A stretch of DNA of 64,000 bases from an uncultured Sphingomonadaceae bacterium (GCA_947493215.1 CANLQE010000001.1:1547404-1611403); one strand, 5' to 3'. Shown: positions 18,483-27,683, counted from the stretch's first letter. Translations and numbers: made by a program. Notes: generated by a model not told the origin, from the letters alone.

Positions 18483-20234
18483 ATGGGGCTCAGCGTAAAA
18501 CTAACCAAGCAGGCAATCGATAAAGGCAATTTATTGCTCGCGTATGATTTGGCCCGGGTCGCCATTGATGGCGGGGACACATCCACAGAATTGCGTCACC
18601 TGCTAGTGTTGACGCTCGCTCGGATGGGTGACGGGCAGCAGGCGATGCAGTTATATGAAGAATACGGCCTGCATGGATCGTCCAATGCGCATCATCGCTC
18701 GATCGCGGCAAGGATATTGAAAGACGCTGCGCTGGCGATGCCCGCCGGTGACAATCGCGATGACGCGCTATCCGCAGCCTACCGCGCCTATGCCGATATT
18801 TTTGAAGAGAGCGGTGATGCCTATCCCGGGATCAATGCTGCGAGTCTTGCCCTGCTTAGCGGGCGCAAGAAACAGGCACAGGTGCTGGCGTCTTCAATCA
18901 TTGCACTCAAGAAAATATCAAACCCTAAAGACTATTATGACGCCGCCACGCTGGCTGAGGCATTGTTGATCAACGAGCGGATCGATGAGGCGGCGGCGGC
19001 CCTATACATGGCGAGCCGGTTGCCGGACGCCAATAGCGGTGCGAAGTCGAGCACCAGTCGCCAACTGTCACTGCTTGCTAAAATGCTGAAACTGGATGGT
19101 GATCGTGAGGATGTCTTGCTGGCTCCGATATCACCGCCGACCGTCATTCACTACTGCGGTCACATGTTTCTTGAGGACGCTGCAACTGAAGCGGCCCTGC
19201 GACATCGGATTGACGGTTTTCTCGATCAACAAAATGGTGATTTTGCTTATGGTGCACTGGCGGCGGGTGCTGACATATTGGTGGCAGAGGCTATATTGGC
19301 GCGTGGCGGTGAACTGCACGTCACGCTGCCATTTTTGAAAGAAGATTTTATCGACCAGTCCGTAACGCCGGCGGGAGAGGGATGGCTGGGACGGTTTGAG
19401 CATTGTCTGGAAGCGGCAACCAGCGTGCATTTTGCAACCGAGATGAACTATGTCGGCGATCCCGAGCAATTTGGTTACGCCAGTAAGGTGGCCATGGGCA
19501 TGGCGAAATTGCGGGCAGAATATCTTGGTACCTCTCCCCAGCAATTGGCGCTTTGGGATGGTGTGGCAGTGGAAGGACCAGCGGGAACGGGTGCAGATGT
19601 TAAAGCATGGAAAGCCTATAGCGGAGCGACTACAATCATCGCACCGGAGAATATCGACCGCGATCTGAGTTGGCCCAAACAGCCCGATACGGATGACCTG
19701 ACCCGCGGTCTGGCGGCGTTTCTATTCACTGATTTTCCCGGTTTCTCGAAATTGGCAGAAGCCGCGCTTCCGGCCTTTTGGCAAGGTGTAATGGGGCGGA
19801 TGGCGGACGTACTGGACAGCTATCCGGACAAGGTTTTGGCCAAAAATAGCTGGGGCGACGCGGTGCTGGCGATTAGCTTGGATGCGCCTGTGGCTGCTGA
19901 AATCGCACTGGCGTTACAAGAAAGTTTGCGGGATTTTGACTATAGCCTGCTTGGCCTTTCAGAAAGCAGCGGAATGCGAATTGGTGTGCATTATGGACCT
20001 GCCTATCAGACGCAGGATCTGATCACTGGCAAAACTACCTTTTACGGAACCGAAGTCTCCCGTGCCGCGCGCATCGAACCGGTTACACCGCCGGGCGCGG
20101 TATTTGTGACGGAACCTTTCGCTGCCATATTGGTACTCGAAGCGTCAGATCGGTTCAAATGCCGTTATGTGGGTAATGTCGAATTTGCCAAGGGCTATGG
20201 GACCTATCCGATTTATCGCCTGATCGCAGTTTAG
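18483..20234 (+). CDS. TPR / SLOG-like / class III nucleotidyl cyclase protein
   Basis: The 583-residue soluble protein has three parts. Residues 1-200 are TPR-like helices (LAYDLARVAIDGGDTSTELR). Residues about 215-395 form a Rossmann-like domain with YGALAAGADILVAEAILARG, LPFLKEDFIDQSVTPAG and GMAKLRAEYLG, which I read as SLOG/LOG-like (nucleotide-sensing). Residues 405-583 are a class III adenylate/guanylate cyclase domain: metal-binding Asp417 in FTDFPGFS and Asp459 in SWGDAVL, with YGTEVSRAARIEP carrying Arg530 but Ser526 in place of the usual transition-state Asn. A TIR gene lies divergently 110 bases upstream. The start follows AAAGGGATGCC. It may make a cyclic nucleotide in answer to a bound nucleotide. 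Confidence 0.82.
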   Translation: MGLSVKLTKQAIDKGNLLLAYDLARVAIDGGDTSTELRHLLVLTLARMGDGQQAMQLYEEYGLHGSSNAHHRSIAARILKDAALAMPAGDNRDDALSAAYRAYADIFEESGDAYPGINAASLALLSGRKKQAQVLASSIIALKKISNPKDYYDAATLAEALLINERIDEAAAALYMASRLPDANSGAKSSTSRQLSLLAKMLKLDGDREDVLLAPISPPTVIHYCGHMFLEDAATEAALRHRIDGFLDQQNGDFAYGALAAGADILVAEAILARGGELHVTLPFLKEDFIDQSVTPAGEGWLGRFEHCLEAATSVHFATEMNYVGDPEQFGYASKVAMGMAKLRAEYLGTSPQQLALWDGVAVEGPAGTGADVKAWKAYSGATTIIAPENIDRDLSWPKQPDTDDLTRGLAAFLFTDFPGFSKLAEAALPAFWQGVMGRMADVLDSYPDKVLAKNSWGDAVLAISLDAPVAAEIALALQESLRDFDYSLLGLSESSGMRIGVHYGPAYQTQDLITGKTTFYGTEVSRAARIEPVTPPGAVFVTEPFAAILVLEASDRFKCRYVGNVEFAKGYGTYPIYRLIAV

Positions 20235-20244
20235 GGACTGTTAC

Positions 20245-21489
20245 TCAGATATAATCTTTCAGCAGCGCCCCAACGTCGACTTTCGCCTTTAATCTGTTGG
20301 CCAGCATATAGACACCGCCAAATTTGCGGTGAATGAAGACTGTATCGACCGGCGGAATATGCCAGAAATCGCGGGCAGCAGCAAAACGCATCCCTTCGTT
20401 GCGTAAATCCTGTGCGATCGAATTGTCGGCGAAGTCGATCGGACCCTTTTCCCGCAAAGGGGCCATCGCCATTTCGAACATGTCCATGATTGCTTCCTGA
20501 TGGTGGTCTTGCGCGCTATTATCAAATAGGCCGATTTTTATAGCTGCTTTCTGAGCCGCGTGACGGTCGCCTGCCATGCCTGCGATCACCAATTTGCGAT
20601 ATTGGTTGGCGACGCGTTTTGGAATGGCTCTGGTCGCGCCAAAGTCGAGCAGCACAAGTTTCCCAGTTTCATGATTATAGCGATAATTTGCAAAATTTGG
20701 ATCGGTTTGCATCAGCCGATATTCAAACAATTCGCGCAGCATCAGGCTGAACAATAGTTTTATGATGCGGTTGCGTTCTTTTTGCGGCGCCGTTTCCATG
20801 GACTCGATTGGCACGCTGTCAATATAGGACATCGCGAGGATATGACCGGTCGTCAGATCCTTGTGCAACGCTGGTACCTGAAAATCTGATTCGTTTTTCA
20901 GCAATTTGCCAAAGCGTTTGAGATAGGCCGCTTCCTGCTCATAATCTGCTTCCTGATGCAGCTGCAATTTGGCTTCTGCGAGCATCGGAGCAATGTCGAG
21001 CGACTTGGGTACCAGACCGGACAGGTTGATAAGGGACGCGACATTGTCGACGTCGCTATCAATGCTTTCGCGTACACCGGGATACTGCACCTTGATCGCG
21101 AGATCGCGCCCATCGGCCGTGGTTGCGCGGTGAACCTGACCGATGGATGCCGCCGCAATGGGTTGCCGGTTAAAATCGTCAAACTTGTCTTCCCAATCCG
21201 GCCCATATTGTTTTGCCACGACTTTGAGCAATTGCTTTTGCGGCATATATTGCGCATCGGCCCGCAGCCGTGACAAAATCTCCGTCAATTCGGGAGGCAG
21301 CATTTCGCTCGCATCCATCGACAGCATCTGCCCAAGCTTCATCGCCGCGCCACGCAGGTTAGCAAGCTGATTGGTGAGCTTGATAGCGTTGCCGGGAGTC
21401 AGCAACATGTCGCTCATTTTGGGGCGCTCGCCCTCCGCCAGACGGCGTGCGCCTTCCAGCAGCATGCTGCCACCAATCGCAGTGGCCAT
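20245..21489 (-). CDS. ABC1 (AarF/UbiB-like) atypical kinase
   Basis: The protein has the ABC1 family hallmarks: RGAAMKLGQMLSMD (KxGQ motif), the Ala-rich loop PIAAASIGQVHRA in place of a Gly-rich loop, LAIKVQYPGV (catalytic Lys), DPNFANYRY and VLLDFGATRAI (metal-binding Asp). ABC1 proteins are linked to ubiquinone synthesis and lipid homeostasis. From the ATG at 21489 it has 414 residues, but homologous-looking sequence (GKGLAVPSGRLSRFARFGT) continues upstream in frame to about 21573, where no ATG, GTG or TTG exists before a TGA. The true start may be an ATT near 21573, or a frameshift may have separated it from the ATG at 21583. Confidence 0.88.
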   Translation of the reverse strand: MATAIGGSMLLEGARRLAEGERPKMSDMLLTPGNAIKLTNQLANLRGAAMKLGQMLSMDASEMLPPELTEILSRLRADAQYMPQKQLLKVVAKQYGPDWEDKFDDFNRQPIAAASIGQVHRATTADGRDLAIKVQYPGVRESIDSDVDNVASLINLSGLVPKSLDIAPMLAEAKLQLHQEADYEQEAAYLKRFGKLLKNESDFQVPALHKDLTTGHILAMSYIDSVPIESMETAPQKERNRIIKLLFSLMLRELFEYRLMQTDPNFANYRYNHETGKLVLLDFGATRAIPKRVANQYRKLVIAGMAGDRHAAQKAAIKIGLFDNSAQDHHQEAIMDMFEMAMAPLREKGPIDFADNSIAQDLRNEGMRFAAARDFWHIPPVDTVFIHRKFGGVYMLANRLKAKVDVGALLKDYI

Positions 21490-21683
21490 CGTTCCGAAAC
21501 GGGCAAACCGTGATAGTCTGCCACTGGGAACAGCGAGGCCTTTTCCATTTGATTTCTCTCGTGTCGCGATAATCGTGTCTCATTATTGGTTGGAGTGGTC
21601 TTACATTAGGCTGATTGGCGCATAGACCCGATACGGCGTTACGGACAGTGTCATTTCTTCATGGGCTGTTCTAACAATGCTGC

Positions 21684-22586
21684 ATGTTGCACATCGTTCA
21701 TCATAGTGACTATGTCGCTCCGTCGCCGACACGTGGAAGCTTTGCCTTTGATAAATATCGATTGGTGATGGACGCGGTCAAACAGCTGTCAGATCGGCAC
21801 ACGGTCCACGCGCCGCATGCGATGGAGCGTATATGGTTAGAGGCGGTGCACGATCCCGAATATGTTGATCAGGTGCTGTCTTCCACCGTGCCGCATGAAA
21901 AAGAACGGCGGATCGGTTTCCCGGTATCAGCGGAAATCGCGCAACGCGTGCGGTTCACCTCTGGCGGGACATGGCTTGCAGCGAAACTGGCTCTTGAACA
22001 TGGCTATGCCGCCAATAGTGCCGGGGGCAGCCATCATGCGCTGGCGGATACCGGGGCTGGCTATTGCGTATTCAATGATCTGGCGGTGAGCGCTAATCGC
22101 CTGATTGCCGAAGGTGATGTCGGGCGCATTCTCATCCTCGATCTTGACGTGCATCAAGGTGATGGGACCGCTTCCCTGCTTGCCGGACGCAGCGACATCA
22201 TGACGGTTTCTGTCCATGCCGAAAAGAATTTTCCGGTACGCAAGGCGCGTTCATCCTTGGATATCGGGTTGGAAGACGGCACCGGTGATGCAGAATATTT
22301 GCGGATATTGTCGCTTGAGCTGCCAGCGATACTGAACGATTTTCGGCCCGACCTTGTCCTCTATCAAGCCGGCGTCGATCCGCATGTGGATGACCGGCTG
22401 GGGCGTTTGGGCTTGACCGATGAAGGACTGGCCGCGCGGGAGCGATTTGTCATCCGGCAGGCGCGGCAACAAAATATCCCTGTCGCGAGCGCCTTGGGCG
22501 GCGGTTACGGAACCGATCATATGGCTGTCGCCAGACGCCATGCTTTGTCGATGGTTGCGATGGCGGACGAAAATCGCCGCAGTTGA
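21684..22586 (+). CDS. Histone deacetylase family protein (class II-like amidohydrolase)
   Basis: The 300-residue protein has the deacetylase fold motifs: GGSHHALADTGAGYCVFND (His-His dyad), ILDLDVHQGDGTASLL (zinc Asp and His), YQAGVDPHVDDRLGRL (third zinc Asp) and the late GGGYG. Bacterial members deacetylate acetoin-type enzymes, polyamines or other small molecules; the substrate is not known here. All zinc ligands are present. ATG at 21684 gives MLHIVHHSDYVAP, the normal family start, though no strong ribosome site precedes it. It converges with the TIR gene 21 bases downstream. Confidence 0.92.
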   Translation: MLHIVHHSDYVAPSPTRGSFAFDKYRLVMDAVKQLSDRHTVHAPHAMERIWLEAVHDPEYVDQVLSSTVPHEKERRIGFPVSAEIAQRVRFTSGGTWLAAKLALEHGYAANSAGGSHHALADTGAGYCVFNDLAVSANRLIAEGDVGRILILDLDVHQGDGTASLLAGRSDIMTVSVHAEKNFPVRKARSSLDIGLEDGTGDAEYLRILSLELPAILNDFRPDLVLYQAGVDPHVDDRLGRLGLTDEGLAARERFVIRQARQQNIPVASALGGGYGTDHMAVARRHALSMVAMADENRRS

Positions 22587-22607
22587 TCAGGCTTTCGCCA
22601 TGGCATG

Positions 22608-23312
22608 TTACGAGCGGCCAAATGCAAGGCGTATCAAACCGAATGACAGCGCCTGGCATAAGCCAAGCACCACCAGCGCCAATAGTCCAAGCCCCGCTCG
22701 TCCACCGAGCAGTGTTTCCAGAGACTGGCCGCCGCTCGCCGAAAAACTGATCAGGCCGATGACGAGCAACATCAACGCTGCCAATACAAGCCCGCCCAAT
22801 ATTCGGGCGGCAATGCCTATTGGCGTTAATCTTCGTCTTTTTCCAAGCCGTCCGCCGGCATCCTTGTGCAAGATCGCGTCGCTCAATATCTCGACATCCT
22901 GATTGAAGGACATGTGCCGAAGAAAGAGCGCATTGCGTTCGAGCAACGGATGCAGGTCATCAGGAAGTTGATCCCGGCCGGGCATCGTTGTTTCGTTCAA
23001 CAGCACCGGTATCACGCGCTTGCCGAGGCGCAAGGCTTCGGCAACTTCCATGCGGACAAAATCGTCTTCTGTCTCTATGCGGGTGGTGTCATCCATTTTT
23101 GATTGTCCGACCCATTGTTTACCGATCAAAACCAGGCAAATGTCGGCCTCGGCCAAGGCGCTGCGCAGTCGGTTCGGAAAAGCCTCGCCTGCTGCAATAG
23201 ATTCAACATCCAAGAAAACAGATTTGATACGGGGCAGGTCGGCCAAACGGTCAGCCAACCGTGCGGTCGCATCCTGACTGTCGCTGCGCCGGTAACTTAG
23301 AAATATCCGCAT
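22608..23312 (-). CDS. TIR domain membrane protein
   Basis: Residues 1-150 are a TIR_2-type domain: MRIFLSYRRSDSQDATARLA, VFLDVESIAAGEAFPNRLRS, VLIGKQWVG, DFVRMEVAEAL, RVIPVLLNETTMPGRDQLP. The C-terminal third has two membrane segments (GIAARILGGLVLAALMLLVI and GRAGLGLLALVVLGLCQALS). Bacterial TIR proteins are NAD-consuming enzymes or scaffolds in immunity and signalling; membrane-anchored ones of this layout are common in alphaproteobacteria and mostly uncharacterised. A Glu lies in AGEAF but I cannot place it as catalytic. The gene is head-on with the deacetylase gene and only six bases from the lipoprotein gene behind it. Confidence 0.87.
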   Translation of the reverse strand: MRIFLSYRRSDSQDATARLADRLADLPRIKSVFLDVESIAAGEAFPNRLRSALAEADICLVLIGKQWVGQSKMDDTTRIETEDDFVRMEVAEALRLGKRVIPVLLNETTMPGRDQLPDDLHPLLERNALFLRHMSFNQDVEILSDAILHKDAGGRLGKRRRLTPIGIAARILGGLVLAALMLLVIGLISFSASGGQSLETLLGGRAGLGLLALVVLGLCQALSFGLIRLAFGRS

Positions 23313-23318
23313 TGCTGA

Positions 23319-24308
23319 TCAGCGCCTGAAATTGGAAGCGATGGTCTTGTTAAGCTTCGTTTTGGCCAAATGAATTTTCGGTGTCAGGCGCCCTGGGGCA
23401 ATCATCCGTACTTTGCCGGTGCGGGTGTTCTTGGTAAACTCGTAGATTAGCGCCTCGACATTGTGATCGCGAGTGAAGGCTACTTTCTTGTAGGCGGCAG
23501 AAAGATTGTTGCTGCCTCCCGTCAGGCGTTTTCCGGCTTCGGTGCTGGTGAGTTTTTTACGGCTTGTCCGATAGGGCTTGTCGCTGACCACCACTGCAAT
23601 ATAGCGATAGAAACCAGGCGGTGCATCGAGGAAAAGGCCGCGTACAAAACTGGTCAATGATCCAGAGTTGCGCTGATTGGGCAGTTTATAGCGTTCTGTG
23701 CCGGGCAGGGGATCACCCTTGGCGCTGATTTTCTCGATCCGCGTGACCAGCACAAAACCGCCGGGTGCGGCATAATAGCTATATTCAAGATAGCCCGCAT
23801 CCTCAAAGGAACGTTTCAGCTTCTGCCCTGCATCATAGAGGGATAGGTTTGTTCGCGCCTTGATAAAACGATCAAGACCAACGCGTGAAGATGGCGCTTC
23901 GGGTGGCCAGACCGGGTAGGAAGGTATGCCGGGTCTGCCAAAGAAAGCGCCACCGCGAAAAGCTCCTGCCATTCCGAGCTTTCCTCTCTTGGATCGTGTC
24001 GGTTTGGCAGCGGGCCTTGGTGCTGGAGTGCGGGAGTAATTGTTGCGGATTCTTTTCTGACTTTTGACTTTGCCGACCGGATTTGATTCAGCGGCAGGCG
24101 GCGGCGGTGGCGAGGGTTCAACCGCCACAGCTGGAGGCGCCGGCGAGGGTACAACCGGCGCAGGTTCGGCCACTGGGGCGGGTTCCTCATAGGCCACCGG
24201 CTCTGACACGATCGCCAGTTCCTCTCGTTTCATGCAACCCGATGTCAGTAACATCGCCGTCGCCACAAAACAGGTAATATATCGATAGTGTTGGCTTACC
24301 CCCATCAT
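23319..24308 (-). CDS. Proline-rich lipoprotein of unknown function
   Basis: From the ATG at 24308 the product of 329 residues starts MMGVSQHYRYITCFVATAML and has a lipobox ending LTSGC (Cys25). Then follow a Pro/Ala/Val/Glu-rich linker (EEPAPVAEPAPVVPSPAP), a basic stretch and a folded C-terminal domain (GLDRFIKARTNLSLYDAGQK, YSYYAAPGGFVLVTRIEKIS, YRYIAVVVSDKPYRTS). The linker suggests spanning of the periplasm. AAGGTGGGG sits before the ATG at 24308; the open frame upstream to 24941 overlaps the divergent amidohydrolase gene and lacks coding character. The stop lies six bases before the TIR start, so the TIR gene may be co-transcribed with it. Confidence 0.72.
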   Translation of the reverse strand: MMGVSQHYRYITCFVATAMLLTSGCMKREELAIVSEPVAYEEPAPVAEPAPVVPSPAPPAVAVEPSPPPPPAAESNPVGKVKSQKRIRNNYSRTPAPRPAAKPTRSKRGKLGMAGAFRGGAFFGRPGIPSYPVWPPEAPSSRVGLDRFIKARTNLSLYDAGQKLKRSFEDAGYLEYSYYAAPGGFVLVTRIEKISAKGDPLPGTERYKLPNQRNSGSLTSFVRGLFLDAPPGFYRYIAVVVSDKPYRTSRKKLTSTEAGKRLTGGSNNLSAAYKKVAFTRDHNVEALIYEFTKNTRTGKVRMIAPGRLTPKIHLAKTKLNKTIASNFRR

Positions 24309-24473
24309 ATTCCCCACCTTCATATCCCGATGTAAAGTCTTGTAATCCAATAAAGACTGGAGGTCCATCATCGAAAGAAATCCCGCATGCTTCCGCTCCC
24401 GCCAATATTTTCTGTTCATCGGACTTCTTTTGTTGTTTAAGTTTGAAACAAAATAAAGCTTCCGGGAGTCCTC

Positions 24474-27400
24474 ATGAAATATCGCCTGATAACCGCACTT
24501 GCCGCAATTTCCTTCGCTGGGCAGGCTTATGCCCAAGCCGGGGACGACAAGGCGAAAGAGGATGCTTGGGATGTCAACGCACCCAAAGGCGCGACCATCA
24601 AACAGGTGCCGATCAAGACAGACGAAGGCAGCTGGATCGATGTCGATGTCAGCCCCGATGGCAACAGCATCACCTTCGCGCTGCTCGGGGATGTTTACAC
24701 GATGCCGATGGCGGGCGGAACGCCGACCCGCATTGCCGAAGGTCTTGCATGGGAAGTGCAGCCGCGTTTCTCCCCTGATGGAAAACGAATTGCCTTTACT
24801 TCTGACCGCGGTGGCGGTGACAATATCTGGATCATGAACCGCGATGGCAGCGATAAGCGACAGGTGACCAAAGAGAAATTCCGTTTGCTTAACCAGCCGA
24901 GCTGGAGCCCCGATGGTCGTTACATCATTGCCAAGAAACATTTTACGACTGGCCGGTCACTCGGCACTGGTGAGGTGTGGATCTATCACGTCTCAGGCGG
25001 AGCAGGTGTCGTGCTGGTCAAAAAGCCCAATGATAAACATCAGAAGGAATTGGGTGAGCCGATTTACGCGCCTGACGGCAAATCGCTCTACTACACGCGT
25101 AACATCACGCCTGGCGGCCAGTTTATCTACGCACAGGATTCCAACACCGACCTGTTTAATATTGAAGAATATGATCTGGAAAGCGGTGAAGTAACGACCG
25201 CTGTATCTGGCCTTGGCGGGTCGGTGCGACCAACGCCGTCTCCAGATGGCAAGAGCATTGCCTTCGTTCGGCGTGAGCGCGCTGTTTCCAAGCTCTATGT
25301 CAAAGACCTTGCGACCGGTAAAGAACGCAAGATTTATGATGACCTTGATCAGGATGTGCAGGAAACCTGGGCGGTCACGGGCGTTTACCCCAACATGGAC
25401 TGGACCCCGGACAGCCGCAATATCGTGTTCTGGGCAGGCGGCAAGATCCGCAAGATTGCCGCCGATGGCTCTGGCGCATCGGTCATCCCCTTTGCGATTA
25501 ATGACACGCGCGGGGTTGCCAACGCCCCGCATCCTAAAATCCCGGTAGCACCAGATAGCTTCACCACAAAAATGCCGCGCTTTGCAGAAGTGTCTCCTAA
25601 TGGTCGGCAAGTGGTGTTCGAAAGTCTCGGCCAGCTTTATGTAAAACCGATAGGCGGCGGCGCGGCGAAACGGCTGACGAACAGCAATGGCGAACGCGAG
25701 CTTTTTCCTTCTTGGTCGCGTGATGGCCGGTCGATAGTTTTTGTCGGGTGGACGGACAGCAACCTTGGCCGAATCAAGACGGTTAGCGCTTCGGGCGGCT
25801 CGGGTCGCGTGGTCACCAACCGGCCCGGCCATTATGCGCGACCGCATTTCTCCCCCGATGGCCGCACGATCATCTTTGAAATGCAGGGCGGTGGCTATTT
25901 GACCTCGCCAGACTATTCGGTGGACGATGGCGTCTATCGCGTGGCGGCTTCCGGCGGCACGCCCGAACGTGTCGCAAAGGGTGCGGCTGGCCCGCAATAT
26001 GGTGCGAACAGTGACCGTGTGTTCATGATGGCGCAGGAAGAGGACAAGCGCGTGCTGATGAGCAGCGACCTCAATGGCGAGGCGAAACGCACTCATGCAA
26101 CGGGCGAGTTAGCGAACGATTATGTCGTTTCGCCCGACGGCCAATATGTTGCGTTCCGCCAGAATTACGAAGCCTTTGTAATGCCCTTATTGCCGGGTAC
26201 ACAGGCGGTGGCCGTGGCGCCTGATAGCAAATCGCTGCCGGTGACCCGGGTCAGCAAGGGCGGCGCGGACTATATTCACTGGTCGCAAAATGGGCAGCAG
26301 CTGCATTGGAGCATTGGGCCAGAGGTTTTTACCGCGAAAACCAGCGCGCTATTCCCCAACGCGCCAACTGACAAAGACGCGCCGAAATTCACTGCGCCGA
26401 CTAGCGGCGTCTCGCTGGAGCGGACCATCACGGCGGATAAGCCCGTTGGTATGATTGCCCTGGTCGGCGCTCGGTTGATCACTATGTCGGACGAAAATGG
26501 TGGGATCGTCGAAGACGGGACGATCGTCGTCAAAGACAATAAAATTATCTCGATTGGACAGCGCGGTGATATCTCTGTGCCGGCGGTCGCGACCATCGTG
26601 GACTTGACCGGCAAGACGATTGTCCCAGGTTATGTTGATGCCCACGCCCATGGTGCGCAAGGCACAGATGAGCTGGTCCCACAGCAAAACTGGTCACTGA
26701 TCCAGAACCTGGCGCTTGGAACCACCACCATTCACGACCCATCGAGCCGGGCTAGCGAGATTTTTGTTGCAGCAGAAATGCAACGGGCCGGACAATTAAT
26801 CGGGCCGCGTATTTTCTCGACCGGTGAGATTGTGTACGGCGCAAAATCGCCCCGCGTTTATGCGGAGATTAACAATCTGGATGACGCACTCGACCATGTC
26901 CGGCGGCTGAAGGCGCAGGGTGGCAGCAGCGTGAAAAACTACAACCAGCCGCGCCGGGAGCAGCGCCAGCAAGTCGTCGAAGCTGCGCGTCTGGAGGACA
27001 TGCTGGTGGTGGCCGAAGGCGGATCGCTTTACGGCATGGATATGGCGCTGATCGCCGATGGCAACTCGACACTCGAACATAATATTCCGCTCGATATTTT
27101 CTATGATGACGTCGTGCAGATGTTTGCACAATCGCAGACCAACTATACGCCCACATTGGTGGTGAGCTATGGCGGTCTCGCCGGTGACCCCTATTGGCGG
27201 CAGGCGACTGATGTCTTCAAACATCCCTTGTTGACTCACACCCCGCCTAAGCAACTGGCGGCTGCAACCGTGCGCCGGACGAAAGCCCCGGAAGAAGACT
27301 TCGTTGATGATAATAACGCCCGTGAAGCCAAAAAGCTGGCGGACAAAGGCGTGCTGGTATCTATCGGCGCACATGGCCAGCAGGCGGGCATTGCAACGCA

Positions 27401-27683
27401 CTGGGAACTCTGGTCGTTCGTTCGCGGTGGCATGTCGCCATTACAAGCTTTGCGATCCGGAACCATAGATTCCGCCAAATCGCTTGGCATGGATGACGAA
27501 ATTGGGTCTCTGGAAGCTGGCAAGTTAGCCGATCTGGTGGTGCTAGATGCAGACCCGACCGCCGATATCCGCAACAGCGATAAAATCCACCGCGTGATGG
27601 TCAATGGCCGGATGTATGATCCTGTGACAATGAACGAAGTTGTCACCGGCGCGCGGAAGCGGTCAGCTTATTGGTGGGAGTGA
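24474..27683 (+). CDS. Exported amidohydrolase with TolB-like beta-propeller
   Basis: The 1069-residue protein starts with a signal peptide (MKYRLITALAAISFAGQAYA). Residues 50-640 contain many TolB/WD40-like PD40 repeats (RFSPDGKRIAFTSDRGG, SWSPDGRYIIAKKHF, HFSPDGRTIIFEMQGG). Residues 655-1069 are a metal-dependent amidohydrolase: TIVPGYVDAHAHGAQGTDEL with His724 and His726, LGTTTIHDPS, later VSIGAHGQQAG and a C-terminal DLVVLDADPTADI. This fusion is a known but biochemically poorly defined family, perhaps a periplasmic peptidase or cyclic amidase. ATG has GGGAG upstream. It is divergent from the lipoprotein gene. Confidence 0.93.
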   Translation: MKYRLITALAAISFAGQAYAQAGDDKAKEDAWDVNAPKGATIKQVPIKTDEGSWIDVDVSPDGNSITFALLGDVYTMPMAGGTPTRIAEGLAWEVQPRFSPDGKRIAFTSDRGGGDNIWIMNRDGSDKRQVTKEKFRLLNQPSWSPDGRYIIAKKHFTTGRSLGTGEVWIYHVSGGAGVVLVKKPNDKHQKELGEPIYAPDGKSLYYTRNITPGGQFIYAQDSNTDLFNIEEYDLESGEVTTAVSGLGGSVRPTPSPDGKSIAFVRRERAVSKLYVKDLATGKERKIYDDLDQDVQETWAVTGVYPNMDWTPDSRNIVFWAGGKIRKIAADGSGASVIPFAINDTRGVANAPHPKIPVAPDSFTTKMPRFAEVSPNGRQVVFESLGQLYVKPIGGGAAKRLTNSNGERELFPSWSRDGRSIVFVGWTDSNLGRIKTVSASGGSGRVVTNRPGHYARPHFSPDGRTIIFEMQGGGYLTSPDYSVDDGVYRVAASGGTPERVAKGAAGPQYGANSDRVFMMAQEEDKRVLMSSDLNGEAKRTHATGELANDYVVSPDGQYVAFRQNYEAFVMPLLPGTQAVAVAPDSKSLPVTRVSKGGADYIHWSQNGQQLHWSIGPEVFTAKTSALFPNAPTDKDAPKFTAPTSGVSLERTITADKPVGMIALVGARLITMSDENGGIVEDGTIVVKDNKIISIGQRGDISVPAVATIVDLTGKTIVPGYVDAHAHGAQGTDELVPQQNWSLIQNLALGTTTIHDPSSRASEIFVAAEMQRAGQLIGPRIFSTGEIVYGAKSPRVYAEINNLDDALDHVRRLKAQGGSSVKNYNQPRREQRQQVVEAARLEDMLVVAEGGSLYGMDMALIADGNSTLEHNIPLDIFYDDVVQMFAQSQTNYTPTLVVSYGGLAGDPYWRQATDVFKHPLLTHTPPKQLAAATVRRTKAPEEDFVDDNNAREAKKLADKGVLVSIGAHGQQAGIATHWELWSFVRGGMSPLQALRSGTIDSAKSLGMDDEIGSLEAGKLADLVVLDADPTADIRNSDKIHRVMVNGRMYDPVTMNEVVTGARKRSAYWWE

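Noticed and set aside
24309..24941. N-terminal extension of the Pro-rich lipoprotein gene
   Set aside because: The extension crosses the divergent amidohydrolase start and lacks leader features; the lipobox leader begins at 24308.
24993..26096. Minus-strand open frame of 367 codons
   Set aside because: It is antisense to the TolB-amidohydrolase gene and has no leader, ribosome site or family motif.
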